From: Sternotherus odoratus
Lineage: Eukaryota > Chordata > Testudines > Kinosternidae
Reading direction: 5' to 3'
NCBI GenBank assembly: GCA_032164245.1
Contig: JAVMKO010000003.1
Span: 63,062,390-63,126,389, forward strand
Length of the DNA: 64,000 bases
Part shown: positions 12,971 through 24,800 of the stretch, piece by piece
How positions within the stretch are numbered: the stretch's first letter is position 1
Layout: each line of letters begins with the position of its first letter
Made by a program: the position numbers and the translations under genes
The notes under the pieces: generated by a model
Database searches by the model: none
Told to the model about the DNA's origin: nothing
Seen by the model: the letters and a program-made list of their open reading frames with translations, nothing else

Positions 12971-14185
12971 TAAACACTTTCACTGATTAGTGTCCTGGAT
13001 GCTTGCTGCAATTATCAACTATTCCTGAATTTAGTTCTCAAAAGCACAAAAGATGCTATGATGGAACATTCTGGTGGTTTCCCATGTTGGGAGACTATGG
13101 TACAAAATGAGGCATTGGAGATATGGATCCTGTTGAAAACAGTGTGTAGTTTTATTTACAATTCTTGACCAAGGATCAATGAAACAATCATAGAAACCAT
13201 AAATCTACAAACATTGTAACAAAACAAAAATATATAACTTATTTACTCTATGATTCAGACCCATTTCTGACATAATAGTTTTATAAATGAGCTATTAGAT
13301 CAGAGTCCACCCCATTCCTTAGCATGCAAGACAGAAAATATAATAAATAATAAAGTTATACAAAACTTGATCTTAGACAAAGTCATGATCTAGCAACAAA
13401 GGCAATGGTTAAAATCTAATGTGTTTTCAGATTATTTCCTCTGACCTTAGTCAGATGGAGAAACTTCCTCATGGCTTCTTCTTCAGACCTCCTTTCCTTC
13501 CTTCCGATAGCTGGTTACATACAAACCGCAACATTACTTTGTTCAGCCTCATATCCATCCTTGGGCAACAGCCTATATCTGATGCTTTAAAGAAAGTGAT
13601 AACTGCACCATCTTTTGTATTTGATAGCACCATGCATGTGCATGAAAGAGGAGTGAGGCTCTGAAATTTACATGTGTAGTAAAATGGCTATTAAGGACTT
13701 AACTGGACAACAGAGTATTATGGCTGGAGCTATGCTTCAACCTTTTAACTTAGTTCCTGTTTATTGATGGGGTTGTACCATCATTTGGAGTATGTATCTC
13801 ACCAATAAAGTAACATATTTGTACGGCTGTGGTAACTGCAAGTAGACAGACTGTTGTTGTGTTCGTATACAAAAATTCTCTTTTGTAGTCTAAGGATAAA
13901 CAAAGAAAGAGGGCAATGCCATTTGTTAAATTTAAATCAAAGGCCAAACCCCCCTCCTATGGAACTCAATGACAAACTTCCTTACAGCTGGTTTTAAATG
14001 GTTTGTTAAACCGGAGGGCTGCCAATTCAGTTTATCTCCACTGGCATGGTACTGTAGTACATGAAAGTTCGTGTGAAAGTACTTGAAAGAACGCAGTGGA
14101 AGTTCTCAGTGTTGATTTTACTCGGGGAGCAAAATGGGGCCAGTGATGCCCACTTGTGAAAATCCCACCATAGTATTCTCTAAGT

Positions 14186-14575
14186 CAGGGGTCAGCAACC
14201 TATGGGACGTATTTCAAAGGCAGCATGTGAGCTGATTTTCAGATGCACTCTGCTGCTGGTCTGGGGTTCCGGACGCTGGTCCCACTTAGCCCACTGCCTG
14301 CCTGGGAACATTGGAAAACTCTGCAAAGAAAAGCAAGGACAAGGATCACACTAAACTGTTAAGATCTGCATTTTAATTTAATTTTAAATGAAGCTTCTTA
14401 AACATTTTAAAAACCTTCTTTACTTTACATACAACAATGGTTTATTTATATAATATAAACTTATAGAGAGAAACCTTCTAAAAACATTTAAAGGTATTAC
14501 TGTCATGCAACACCTTAAATTAGAGTGAATAAATGAAGACTTGGCACACCATTTTTGAAAGGTTGCCAACTTCTG
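14186..14575 (+). mobile_element. Non-autonomous hAT transposon, 390 bp
   Basis: Terminal inverted repeats are CAGGGGTCAGCAACCT at the left and AGGTTGCCAACTTCTG at the right. The flanks CTCTAAGT (14178-14185) and CGCTAAGG (14576-14583) are an 8-bp TSD with 6 matches, the TSD size of hAT elements. The AT-rich interior (TTTTAATTTAATTTTAAATG) and the phrase GACTTGGCACACCA fit a common chelonian hAT family. There is no transposase. Confidence 0.8.
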
Positions 14576-14583
14576 CGCTAAGG

Positions 14584-15767
14584 TAACTAGGGTCTGCACC
14601 ATTTAGAACTTTGAACTTCAAAACCAACACTTAGAGTTGAACCTGGAAACAAATGGCAAGCCATTTGTGTCCACAATGCACATGTGTACTTGATCCCTTC
14701 AAGGAACACCAGTACGTATTCAGTCAGCTGCTGGAGCAACTGAGCTTTTCAAATGGACGTCTGAACTGGTTTCACCAGTAAGCGTGAATATTTCAACACC
14801 TTCTACCCCTCATAATAGGAGCAAATCTTGGTTTAACTTTACTTGAAAGAGTTAGTGTTAATTGTGGGAAGAAGAAAGAAGATATTTGACCACTGTTGAA
14901 AAAGGGGAAATGATGTCTCTTCTGGTTTAAGTATTAGGAAAAAGATGTATAAAGATCAAGGGCAGGGGTTTTTATTTTATTTTATTTTATTTTATTATGG
15001 TTCAGCCTCCTGTATGTTTAGCTGAAGAAAATTATTTGCCTCCCTCTTCGCTGCTTCACTGTTTAACACCCAGGAATAAGATATGTAGACCTAGTTCACT
15101 TGATAATTATGTTTGTTTCATGTGTGTACACTTGAAAGTTGGCTTTAATATAATAATACATCTTTAGATGTTTTTCTCCACAGACCTCCAACTGCTTTAC
15201 AAAAGAGGTCAATATCATTTTCCCAATTTTACAGATGGAAAAACTAAGACCTAGGGAAGGAAAGTGACTTGCCCAATGTTACCCACCTAGCCAGTGGTAG
15301 ACCAAGGAGTAGAATTGAGGTATCACGAGTCTTAATCCACTATCCCATCCAGTAGGCCTCACTGGAGGCATCTGACCACACAATTTAATTTTACTACATT
15401 AATGTGTATTATAAGTCAGGCTGGCTGAAAAAACAAGAAGTCAGTTTTCCACAAAATTCTGTGGTCTTAGAATTCGGTTTCTTTCCATGTCAGGATGAAA
15501 CACACCTTTTTTAATTAAAATCAGAGAGAATGGGACCCAACCCACATTAATCTGTTTGGGCATTCAGTTGGGATGTGGGACATCAAGGTTAAAGTCAATG
15601 CTCTGTCTGATGTGGGACACTGGACTATAGAGTCAGTTTCTTTCAATCTCTCCTGTTGGATCTGATCCACCTTGTATAATTAAACATTCACTGAATCAGA
15701 GAGAGACTGATACTATAATACATTGAAACCTGAGTTTCTCACCTCCCAGGCAATTGTTCTAACTACT
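14584..15767. other. Non-genic stretch
   Basis: No gene seen. Holds a (TTTTA)n microsatellite at about 14970-14996 and the MIR-like SINE listed next. The remainder is unrecognised. Confidence 0.5.
15170..15345 (+). mobile_element. MIR-like SINE
   Basis: Contains TTTTACAGATGGAAAAACTA and then GTGACTTGCCCAATGTTACC, followed by AGCCAGTGGTAGACC, in the order of the MIR consensus. This is the best-preserved MIR-like copy in the window. Confidence 0.65.
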
Positions 15768-16535
15768 TGTTAAGGTTTGCCTCCCCACTTTGACCTTTAG
15801 GGTAAAGATGTGGGGACCCGCATGAAATAAAAAGAAATAACCCCCCCAAGCTTATTTTACCAGCTTAGGTTAAAACTTTTCCCCAGTACACAAACTTTTT
15901 CTGTGTTTGTACTGGTACCACTGCCACCACCAATTTAATCCCCCAAAACCATGGGTTAGGGTAAAGTGGAACCACCCTGTAACACCCCTTAAATCTCCCT
16001 TTACCTGGGAGAGGTTTGAGGAAACAAAGAAATTCCTTGCTTTTTGTGAGACGTGCCTGATCCAAACCAGAATCTATCCAATGGAAACAAGCAGACAGAG
16101 TCTTAAAAGGAAGATTTTAATTAAAGAAAAAAAGAAAATCATAAAACCCCTGGTACAGAAATTAATAGAAAAAACCCCTTAACATCACACAGCCTCACTG
16201 AGCCCTCCCTGGGAATTCTTCCTCTGCCAAAGCTTAACAGTAAAAGAAACACCGTGGATCAATTATCAGGTGGTACAGTTCAAGCATACAATTCACTTAC
16301 TACTGAACTTGACTTGTTAGAAGATTATAGAAGATAGGAAGAGACATATGTCTGGTCCAACCCATAGCCAGGCGAACAGCGAGAGAGAGAGAGAGAGAAA
16401 GAGAAAACGAAACTAAAAAAAATCTCTGTTTCCGAGGTTGATTAGCATCTCTGTTTTGTCATTCCCTTTTAGGTTACTTTCAGTTTAACCATTTACAGGT
16501 AAAAAGTAATTTTAGGCTACTTTATATTTATGACA
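15768..16535 (-). mobile_element. Solo LTR, 768 bp, with 5-bp TSD
   Basis: Plus-strand ends are TGTTAAGG and TTATGACA. Perfect direct repeats CTACT flank it (15763-15767 and 16536-16540). On the minus strand it begins TGTCATAAATATAAAG and ends CCTTAACA, with a poly(A) signal ATTAAA (plus 16116-16121). It is the same family as 4360-5113 (shared CACTGCCACCACCAAT) and as the partial copy at 50471-50819. The two overlapping ORFs at 15865-16182 lie inside the LTR and are not genes. Confidence 0.88.
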
Positions 16536-16540
16536 CTACT

Positions 16541-19356
16541 GGACTATTGGGTCTTCTGTCGCGGGGCTCTCTTCCTCTCTTTGGTTTATACCAGAAATTC
16601 CATCCTGGATCTGAGAGGCCTATCCCAGTGAAATATTCATTGAAACTAATACATTTTCAATAAAGTTTTGCTTTAACCAGAAAATTATCATCAACTTACC
16701 CTAACTGTAAGCATTGTAAACTTTATAATGCCATCTATATGTTAAAAAAGAAAACAAAACAACAGAAGAGAATTGTGTTATATTTTTATGATCTGGGGTC
16801 ATGCAGCCTTTATTTTGCAGTCCACAATGTTGATGAATTAGTTTTGTACCACATTGTGAAAAGAGAGTAGATTTGATCATAAATGCATTTCTACCATTCA
16901 AGCTAAAACAGCAGTTTAACAGTGTCACAAGATTTTAATATTTTTCTATTTTAAACATTGATTTTAATCAATATTCTTGGCCTGTGAAGTAGCACATTGC
17001 AAATGCTTATTGCAGCCATAGCAGTTTGCATTTGTAGCCTAGAAACTATAAACTCTCCACACTAATGTTTATTAATAATAACACACACACTATTTATGAA
17101 TTATCACAGGTTCTTGTCATAAGTTTCCCTTACAAATGTTTCTTTTTAATTGTGGGTTTGATGTGATATGTATGTATTCAATTCATAAAAACCATATAAT
17201 TCTACTCATTAATATGGCCAAACAGCAGAAAGTCTCATACATAACTAATACTTTTAACCATAGGGTATCATAGCACACTAACAACAATTACAAGAAATAA
17301 AGAGATGAATATATTGTTAGAGGAGCACTGAAGAAGGCCACAGACCAGTCAACACTGATTCAGTAGCCTTAGGAACCCAGCAATTAAGAAACTTGACTGA
17401 ATATTTTAAACCCCTTCTTTATGTAACTAATTGTGTACACAACCATATTTGATCAATTTATGTGACCATAACAATATCTAGCCATTAACCATATGTGGCA
17501 TTCCAGGTGCCCATACTTATATTTCTGGTCATTAATATTAATCATTTGTGTCAATCACTTCTTAACAATACCCATCTATTAATGAAGCCTAACTCCCTAG
17601 TTACTGCCTAATTACCATGCTGTCAAAGGCTCCCCAATGTCCCCTTATTGCAGACTTACTTCTGTAATTCTGCAGTGTACCTATATTCTTGTGGCCATTA
17701 ATTTGTCTCTCAAACTGAGAATGCAGAATTCATGGCCTCGGGTTAACATATTGGACCTGCACTTTTTAGCCATAAGCTCAGCCTTAGTATACCTGCTTGC
17801 ACAAGGCCTCACACTAATAAAACAGGAAGGTCACTACAACAAAGCCTGATAATCCAATTAATTGTATTCTCCTGCTTGCCCACTAATATATTTGAAGACA
17901 TATAAAGCTATCAATATTACACCCCAGAACTGTTCTTGCATAAAAAACAGGGTCATATGGCAACACTTTTATACTCCAGATAGTGTCATTTATATGATCA
18001 GGCCTCTTATGTTACAAATGCCTGCAGGTGGGGAACTCCATTTGTTTGCAAAGTGTAAATGGTCCGTAAAGTGATCATAAATTGAATTTACACCTTAAGG
18101 GCCATTTATATGGCCTTAGCAGAGAGCATAATAAATGACTGAGCAGACAGACAAAGCACTACTATTTACCCTCTCCTAATACAGAAACAAGAGGGCATAT
18201 GAGGAAATTAAAAAGCAATTAATTACAAGTGGTAAGATTTTTAAAAACCCTTACACAATGCATTTTATCTATGGAACTCACAGCCACAAGATACAGAGGC
18301 AGAGACACCTTTATTATTATTATTTATTATAAGAGAGTAGAGTTAAAATAATAGCTGTGAAATATCATTTTAATTAGTAATTTTGTACTGTGACTTACTG
18401 ATAAGGATTATGGATACCATTAATCAAGGAAAAGTAAAAATAGCCACAATGAAAGGTACTTTCCATATGTACATTATTATGGGAAGAGTTATTCTGCTAG
18501 AAGATACTGACCATGAATATTAATCTATACTTTGAAATAGATACAAAAGAAATGTTATTTAGGTTTCAAAGTCAAACACTTGAAAATTAGGAAATGCCAG
18601 ATTTATGGTTCTCTGTGCAATGTTAATTCTGCTCCCTTGTGCATATGCAGTATACTATCTTTAATTACATGAACCCATACATACTAAGCAAGCAAAGTTA
18701 AAACCTGAGTCTTCAGCTTTACAGCATAAACGATCACCACTTAAGCTGTAGACCAGCAGCAGCTGAAGATGGTTATTCCAGAGGCTGTTTGGATGGATTT
18801 AGAAGTATTTGGTAGTGGGATCCGCTGTTTTTTGAGTTGCTAGCATTCCAGCTCCATGTAGTGCCACTGATGAAGAGAAATGGACCATAGGGGGACATGT
18901 GCTGGGTCTTTTCTCATTGCTGCAGCAGCTCCGCTGGCTCCCAGGTGTTCTCTGTAGAGTGTGCTGCTACTACTTTGGCTGCAGCGTGAGCCAGGCCTTT
19001 GCATTTTCATGTGCTTCGTTATTATTTTGACATGTTGACATTTTCCTGAGGAATGAAAAGCAAGGGAAGGGAAAGCGGCAGCGTTTAACAGTTTGTATCT
19101 CAGCTAAAGCTTAGCAGAATTTAATGAGACCAAGAAAAGGCACAAGTATTTCACCCCTGTCAAATACTGAAGGCCTGCTGTAACCAACGGAAGGGAGAAA
19201 GCTTCTTAAAGAAACAGATGCACAAATTCATTCTAATGGTACCTAACTATAGGGATCTGCTGCTAGACTACAGCTCAAGTTGTGACAGTTAGTGCCTTAT
19301 TGCTATAGGCTCAAGTTCAAACCTTGCTTTAGAGGAGGAGAAGTTTCACATGAAAA
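16541..19356. other. Non-genic stretch, nothing recognised
   Basis: AT-rich up to about 18700, then of more balanced composition. No exon, RNA gene or repeat family that I can name. The longest ORFs are 60-75 codons without motifs. Confidence 0.5.
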
Positions 19357-19429
19357 GAAGTATTTTTATTCTTCATATTTTACTTGATTTAATGATGTAA
19401 GCAGTGTCAGGATGAGCTCCACCCTGACA
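19357..19429 (+). repeat. First copy of a 73-bp direct duplication (flank plus LTR start)
   Basis: Identical to 21129-21201 except one base (T at 19405, A at 21177). The first 39 bases are host flank ending in the target site AATGA. The last 34 bases are the start of the Gypsy LTR (TGTAAGCAG...). It marks the left edge of a rearrangement discussed in the findings. Confidence 0.9.
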
Positions 19430-19438
19430 CTGCTTACA
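19396..19438. repeat. 43-bp palindromic LTR stub
   Basis: Runs from TGTAAGCAG to CTGCTTACA. The arms GATGTAAGCAGTGTCAGG (19394-19411) and CCTGACACTGCTTACATC (19423-19440) are perfectly complementary around an 11-nt loop. On the plus strand it is the first bases of the LTR. On the minus strand it follows the polypurine tract of the inverted internal segment, so it reads as the start of an LTR from either side. Confidence 0.85.
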
Positions 19439-19450
19439 TCCTCCCCCCAG
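19439..19450 (-). other. Polypurine tract of a Gypsy-type element
   Basis: On the minus strand CTGGGGGGAGGA lies directly before TGTAAGCAG, the LTR start. This is where the plus-strand primer of an LTR retrotransposon sits, and it fixes the orientation of the internal segment as minus. Confidence 0.65.
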
Positions 19451-19621
19451 CCAAGAATTTGTCGTCCCGACAAATCATACTCCCTATTATACCAACTCAA
19501 TGGTTTCCTCCAAAGGGCCTCAGAAATCCCACGTTAGCTTCCACAAGCCTATGTGCTAAGTGTATGGGCTTCTCGCTAATCTCCCTGGGTGCATCATAAA
19601 TTAGCCATTTTACTGGTCTTA

Positions 19622-19918
19622 TTACTCTGTCCTTTCTATTGAGAGTTTCTGTTGCAGGAGTGGGGGGGGGGCATCTTCTTGAGTGACGGATGGGGAGGTT
19701 TCCTTTGAGGATCCCTCGGCTACTGGCACAGGCCTCTGCATCTCTGGTTCCGGTAGTGGAAAGTCCAATGTGCCTAGGGCCCCCACCCCCTCGATATCTC
19801 CATTGTCCAGTAAACTGTGTGCGTCATCACAGGGGGGTTCCCACCAGTGGCTCAGGGGTACCAATAACTGGCCTAAATACCTCTGCCATGGGGTTTAGGG
19901 CTGAGGAGGGGGAGCTCT
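19622..19918 (-). pseudogene. C-terminal tail of Gypsy-type pol, decayed
   Basis: Between the integrase frame and the polypurine tract there are proline- and glutamate-rich frames (minus 19827-20009 and 19622-19864) sharing the phrase GTPEPLVGT and ending shortly before the tract. They probably are the frameshifted end of the pol polyprotein or a short post-integrase region. No catalytic motif is present. Function is not known from the sequence. Confidence 0.45.
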
Positions 19919-21128
19919 CTATCGGCTCAGCTGATTGAGACTGAAGTCTTGTCTCCATTCTGGGATACACCCTGGTCGTGTCTTCCTCCTCAGCCTCACT
20001 CTCCAACATGCTGAGCAGGGGTAGGTTATCTTCAGAATGCCCGCAGACCCTGTTTGATGGCAGCTTTGGCCTAGCACTTCTGTTCTGCCCGGCTGCCCTG
20101 TCATGGGGAGAAATAGGTTTCTATGCACTGTCTTTATTTGCCTTGGACCCTCTTCAAGTTTGATCTTGTAGACAGGCAGATCTCCCAGTTTTTCCATCAC
20201 TAGGTAAGGTATTGCCTTCCATCTGTCAGCTATCTTGTGTTTGCTAGCAATACCCAGATTTCGCAGCAGGACTCTGTCCCCTGACTGGAGCTCCTGTAAA
20301 CGTACCCTCGCATCATATCGATTTTTGTTGTGGTCTGCATTCTTCCGAGCTGCAGATGTAGCTAGACGATAAGCATCCTGCAGCTTTTCTCTTAGCCGGG
20401 ATACATATTGCTGATGTGTTTCATAGCTATCTCCCTCCTCTGGTACACCAAAGCACAGGTCTATGGGTAATCTGGGTTCTTGCCCAAACATCAAGAGATA
20501 TGGGGTGACTCCTATAGCATTGTTCTTGGTGGCGTTGTAGGCATGCACCACAAATGTGACATGCTGGCTCCAGTTTGCCTTCTCCTCTGGTCGCAAAGTC
20601 CCCAAAATATCTAACATGGTTCGGTTGAACCTCTCTGGCTGGGGATCACCTTGCGGATGATAAGACGTTGTCCTAGACTTTTTAATTCCCGCTATTTTCA
20701 GCACTTCCTTCAGAAGGTGACTCAAAGTCTCGCTCCTGATTTTAGTGTATCCGGGCCGGGAATCCATAGACTGAGAAATATTTCTCCCATAGTACTCGAG
20801 CGACAGTGGTGGCCCTATGATCATGTGTGGGATATGCCTGTGCATACCGTGTAAAATGGTCAGTCACTACTAGGATGTTTCCGACATTCTTCTTGTCTAC
20901 TTCTAGAGACAAGAAATCAATGCATACCAGTTCTAAAGGTTTGCTGCTGGTGATGTTCTTGAGATATGCAGCCCTTGTGGGCAGAGTTTTCCTTTGGACA
21001 CATCGAGCGCATGTCTCACATTTCCTGTGAACATCTTCAGCCATCCGGGGCCAATAGAACCTACTACAAATAAGCTCCAGGGTCCTCTCCATCCCTAGAG
21101 CCCAAAGTCATCATGCAGGGCCCTCATG
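19919..21128 (-). pseudogene. Gypsy-type retrotransposon integrase, partial and broken
   Basis: Integrase inserts retrotransposon cDNA into DNA. In order on the minus strand: remains of the zinc-binding H2C2 domain (LHDD at the very edge, CETCARC near 21020), the first catalytic aspartate (VCIDFLSLE, near 20925), FTRYAQAYPT, then HPQGD and ERFNRT carrying the catalytic glutamate, and a C-terminal stretch with DRVLLRNLG typical of Gypsy pol. Breaks: a frameshift with stop between the two zinc-binding histidines near 21090, a stop just after GFPARIH at about 20740 followed by asparagine where the second catalytic aspartate is expected, and a frameshift near 20720. It starts abruptly at the rearrangement edge, so protease, reverse transcriptase and RNase H are absent. 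Dead copy; clade within Gypsy/Ty3 inferred. Confidence 0.88.
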
Positions 21129-21201
21129 GAAGTATTTTTATTCTTCATATTTTACTTGATTTAATGATGTAAGCAGAGTCAGGATGAGCTCCACCCTGAC
21201 A
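21129..21201 (+). repeat. Second copy of the 73-bp direct duplication
   Basis: Matches 19357-19429. Here the copy continues into the complete LTR 21168-21891, so this is the intact flank-LTR junction. Confidence 0.9.
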
Positions 21202-21891
21202 TCTGGTGGGGAATGGCCTGAATTGCGGTGAACTGTGGAAAATAACTTCAGCTGATGTTATTTGCACAGACATACCCACTGCGCCTAGTCTGAGCTCACA
21301 GAAGCCAAATGGTCACTTTGGCTGCTGTGGGATCCCCAGGTTCTCTGTTATTGGGGCAGGAATGATAAAATGTTGTTAACCTGATTATGTGAATGAGGGA
21401 CTGGGACATGTACTTGGCCTTTGTCATGATGGAGGGTCTCACCATCATCTAGGTAGCACTCACTGGCCAAGGGGTAGGGGTTCCAAAACCCACTGAATTG
21501 AGAGAGGCAATGGATAGGCTTCTTTACCTTTACTTTGAGGCTTGTGGGACTCAAGAACCAAAGGTGAAGGACACAGCCCATTTGGTGTGTGTGTGTGTGT
21601 GGGGGGGGGTTCTGGTTCATGGTTTGGTTTATGAATCCTGGTTGTGGTGTTTCCCCAGTATAATGCCACATTGTTTCTCTCTGTTATTAAAAGGGTTTTG
21701 GTACACTCAGACTCTGTGCTTGCGAGAGGGGCAGTATTGCCTCTTAGAGGCGTCCAGAAGGGTGGTATATGGTTGTCCCAGGTCACTGGGTGGAGGCTCG
21801 AGCCATTTTTGTATTGTGTCATTAGAATGGAACCCCTGGATACTGAACCCGGTCCTTGTTGCTGCCAACTCTGATGGGCAGAAGGGTTACA
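21168..21891 (+). mobile_element. Gypsy-type solo LTR, 724 bp, with TSD
   Basis: Ends are TGTAAGCAG and AGGGTTACA (inverted TGTAA/TTACA). The target-site duplication is ATGA (21164-21167 and 21892-21895), or AATGA if the shared A is counted on the host side. A poly(A) signal ATTAAA is at 21686-21691, so the LTR is sense on the plus strand, opposite to the adjacent integrase segment. A (GT)n plus G-run lies at about 21587-21610. Overlapping ORFs of 107-154 codons inside it are artefacts of LTR sequence. Confidence 0.87.
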
Positions 21892-21895
21892 ATGA

Positions 21896-24800
21896 CTAGA
21901 AAACATATTAAGCTTGGTAATCATTACTCTGTCTATTGAGTACTTTTGTATCCCTTGCTCTGTGAGTGAACTTGATATAAGTCCTTGAACAGCCCACTGA
22001 TGTTACACTGAAAATTTGCTGTCCATGCCTTTAAACTTGTAAACAAACACAGCTCAAAAGGTAAAAACTTAGCCAGGGTTTGGATTAGGCCTGAGGCACT
22101 CTACTCTTATCCCAGCTCCACCCAGTACTCCCCTGGGATGAGGCTGGCAAACCTTCATTACATTCCTGCTGGTTTGAAGATGATTGGTTAGCATCTTTTT
22201 CTGGCTCTTGTAGGCTCCTGGCAGGCTAAATCCTGTTTGCACCCAGGGTTTTCTCAGGGCACTGACACTTCCAGGAATGGGCAAGGAAGGTCTGATAGAC
22301 CCTGTTTGAATATGAATAAGTGCTAGATAAACTCGTAGGATTTACTGCAAAATGGTTTAAGTGAGTGAAGGTCCTGAGTTGGATATCTTCAACTGAACTC
22401 CTTCATAGTGTGGGTGAAATATAAAGATTTAACTGTTTGGTTCAGTCCCTTTTCTGATCAGATTCAGACGAAACTTCTGAACTCTTTTGAAGTTCGCCTG
22501 TTATCACAAAAGGTGAGGTTTACGAAAGCTCCCAGAGTGGATTGATTTAAATCAAGGTGATTTAAATCAGCAATTTAAATCACCAAGTGGAAAACCTTAA
22601 TGTAAATCATCAATTATAATCAGCTTCTCCATTTCTACTTCACTTATTTTCTAAAGAAAGATGCAGTGTCATTGGTTGATATAACCATTAAACATTGATT
22701 TCCAACTAAAGAGAGCATTTACACTATATTTGGTACATCTTTTTGCTACCTAGAAGTATATATATATATTTATCTAAGTAATCACATATCTTAATATTTT
22801 CAGATTATTATTAATTATACTTTTTAGTAAGTTAGAAAATAGTAAATGATATATTGCTTATTTATAATTAACTTTTTGCTGATGATTTGTGTTAAGCTGT
22901 ATTAGAACGGTAACTGCAATTTAATTAAACACACAAAACAGCATTTCCAATTTATTTTATTAAACAAAACAACCTTAAATATTGTGTATACATAACCTTC
23001 TCTTATCAAAACATATTTCACAATTATAACTAAATTATTTATTAAACAGAGGGATTAAACTGATTGTTTCAGTTCAACCTGGGAAAATTTTCTAATAAGG
23101 CTAATTGAAAATGACTAGACCTTAAGTTTCTAGTCTCATGTAAGTCTCTTGTAAATGAGGCAGTCTCCTAAAATACATACTTAGGTTGACCTATTACAAG
23201 TATAAAGTTTGATCTCAACAGTTATTATTTTCCTTTACATAGAAAAGCAGTCTTTAACTCAAAATTGTTGATGGAGACTCATGGATTAAGCATATTTATT
23301 ATTTATTTATATATATTTTAAATATTATAAATTTAGGCCTTAACATATTTTGTATTAAGTTCGTGTTTCATTTTAACATGTATTTAAAAAAAGAAAAAAA
23401 ACGTATAATTTATATTTTAAAAAATAAAAATCCAATATAAATTAAAAATTCATCATTTTTTTAACAACTCTGAAAGCTCCTAGAGGAGTTAGATGCACAG
23501 CTCACTGGGAGCTCTTCTTTCCTTCGATATATGTTTTTGAATTGCCACCTAAGTCACAGCTTAGTCACAGCTTCTAGGCTCTGCAGTAGAGCTCTTAAAT
23601 TTAACTAATTTGGTATGAGAGAGAGAGAGAAAAAGACCGCTGACAAATTTCAACTGGCTTTCTGAGAATGTGACCTGTTGTCAGGAAGGAGGATAAAACA
23701 TGAACATTGAACAGGTACAGTACAATACATCAAGTTACATTGAGTGAAATTGTCCAGGGTAATTTCACTCAAGTGGGGATATTACCTAAATAGTTGCGTG
23801 GAACAATTTAAGCTCATACTTTTTTAATTAAATGATTATAAACAAAAACCTATGAAACACATAACTCATAATATCCTTCAAATCAAAGGTGAGCATTGGT
23901 ATTATAAATGTTGTTTTTTAATTAGGTTGGCTTCTAATAATTATTATATTAAAGAAGTATGTAAATGTAATCTTCTATCAAGTAGAGGTATTGTAACTAC
24001 AGATAACATGGGAAAATTGATGCATTATAGAATTTCAGTGCATCATTTATACATGTCAAAATGTAATAGCATGGGATGCATCACCATAAATCATTTCTTT
24101 CATTATTTAAAACATTGGAAAGGTCACCTCCAAATTTAGAGCAACACTAGTCATATTAGTTTTATTAGGTAACTGATCAAACTAATCATCAAGTGACTGA
24201 TATTCATTCTTTGTTTCTTTTTATCAAAGTTTTGCTTAATAAGAGTAACAAAAAACAATGTGAAAAGAAGAATTCAGAGCTAAACGAGTCCGTTAAATAA
24301 TACACTGAATGCAAAGCTGCTAGATAAGGAATGGCAAGTCACAATAAATGAAACAGAAACCATGCCACAGAGGATGACTGCAGATTTTTTTAAATTCTGA
24401 GGAACTCATTTATCATTTACAAAAATATATTGACTCGGTGCAAAACTGGAGTCTGAAAGATCAGATTGAAGAGCATAAAGAGTTCTTAAAACATAGACTC
24501 TCTCTATGCACTACCAAACAGATTGTATTTTATATACAATGCCACTGATTCAGATAGCCACTGACACTAGTGGCTATAATGTGTTGTTATTATAGCAAGA
24601 ATGTACAAGAAGTGACATTTTAAAAGGCTATAGATGCCTTAATAAACTAGTATCACTTTATTAATTATTATTAGTATTATTACCTATCAGAAACTAAACT
24701 GATATTGGATAATCTTTATATATTGCTTCATTTATTCTCTCAGAATGTTCATATTGGATGAAATTCTCTGCTGTGTGGAGAGTCAGCCCAAGGCCTACCC

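Larger units (their letters stand above)
6576..14177. other. Long non-genic stretch with scattered old repeats
   Basis: No gene or exon is recognised. Old repeats listed separately are an inverted-repeat MITE-like piece (9097-9198), a CR1 scrap (10440-10560), a MIR-like SINE (10880-11075) and a CR1-like scrap (12740-12970). The ORFs here (up to 109 codons at 8097-8426) show no recognisable motif and lie in AT-rich DNA. A C10 run lies at 8240-8249. Confidence 0.5.

Noticed and set aside
21460..21924. Overlapping ORFs of 133 and 154 codons on opposite strands
   Set aside because: Lie within the Gypsy solo LTR; no motif, both strands open by chance.
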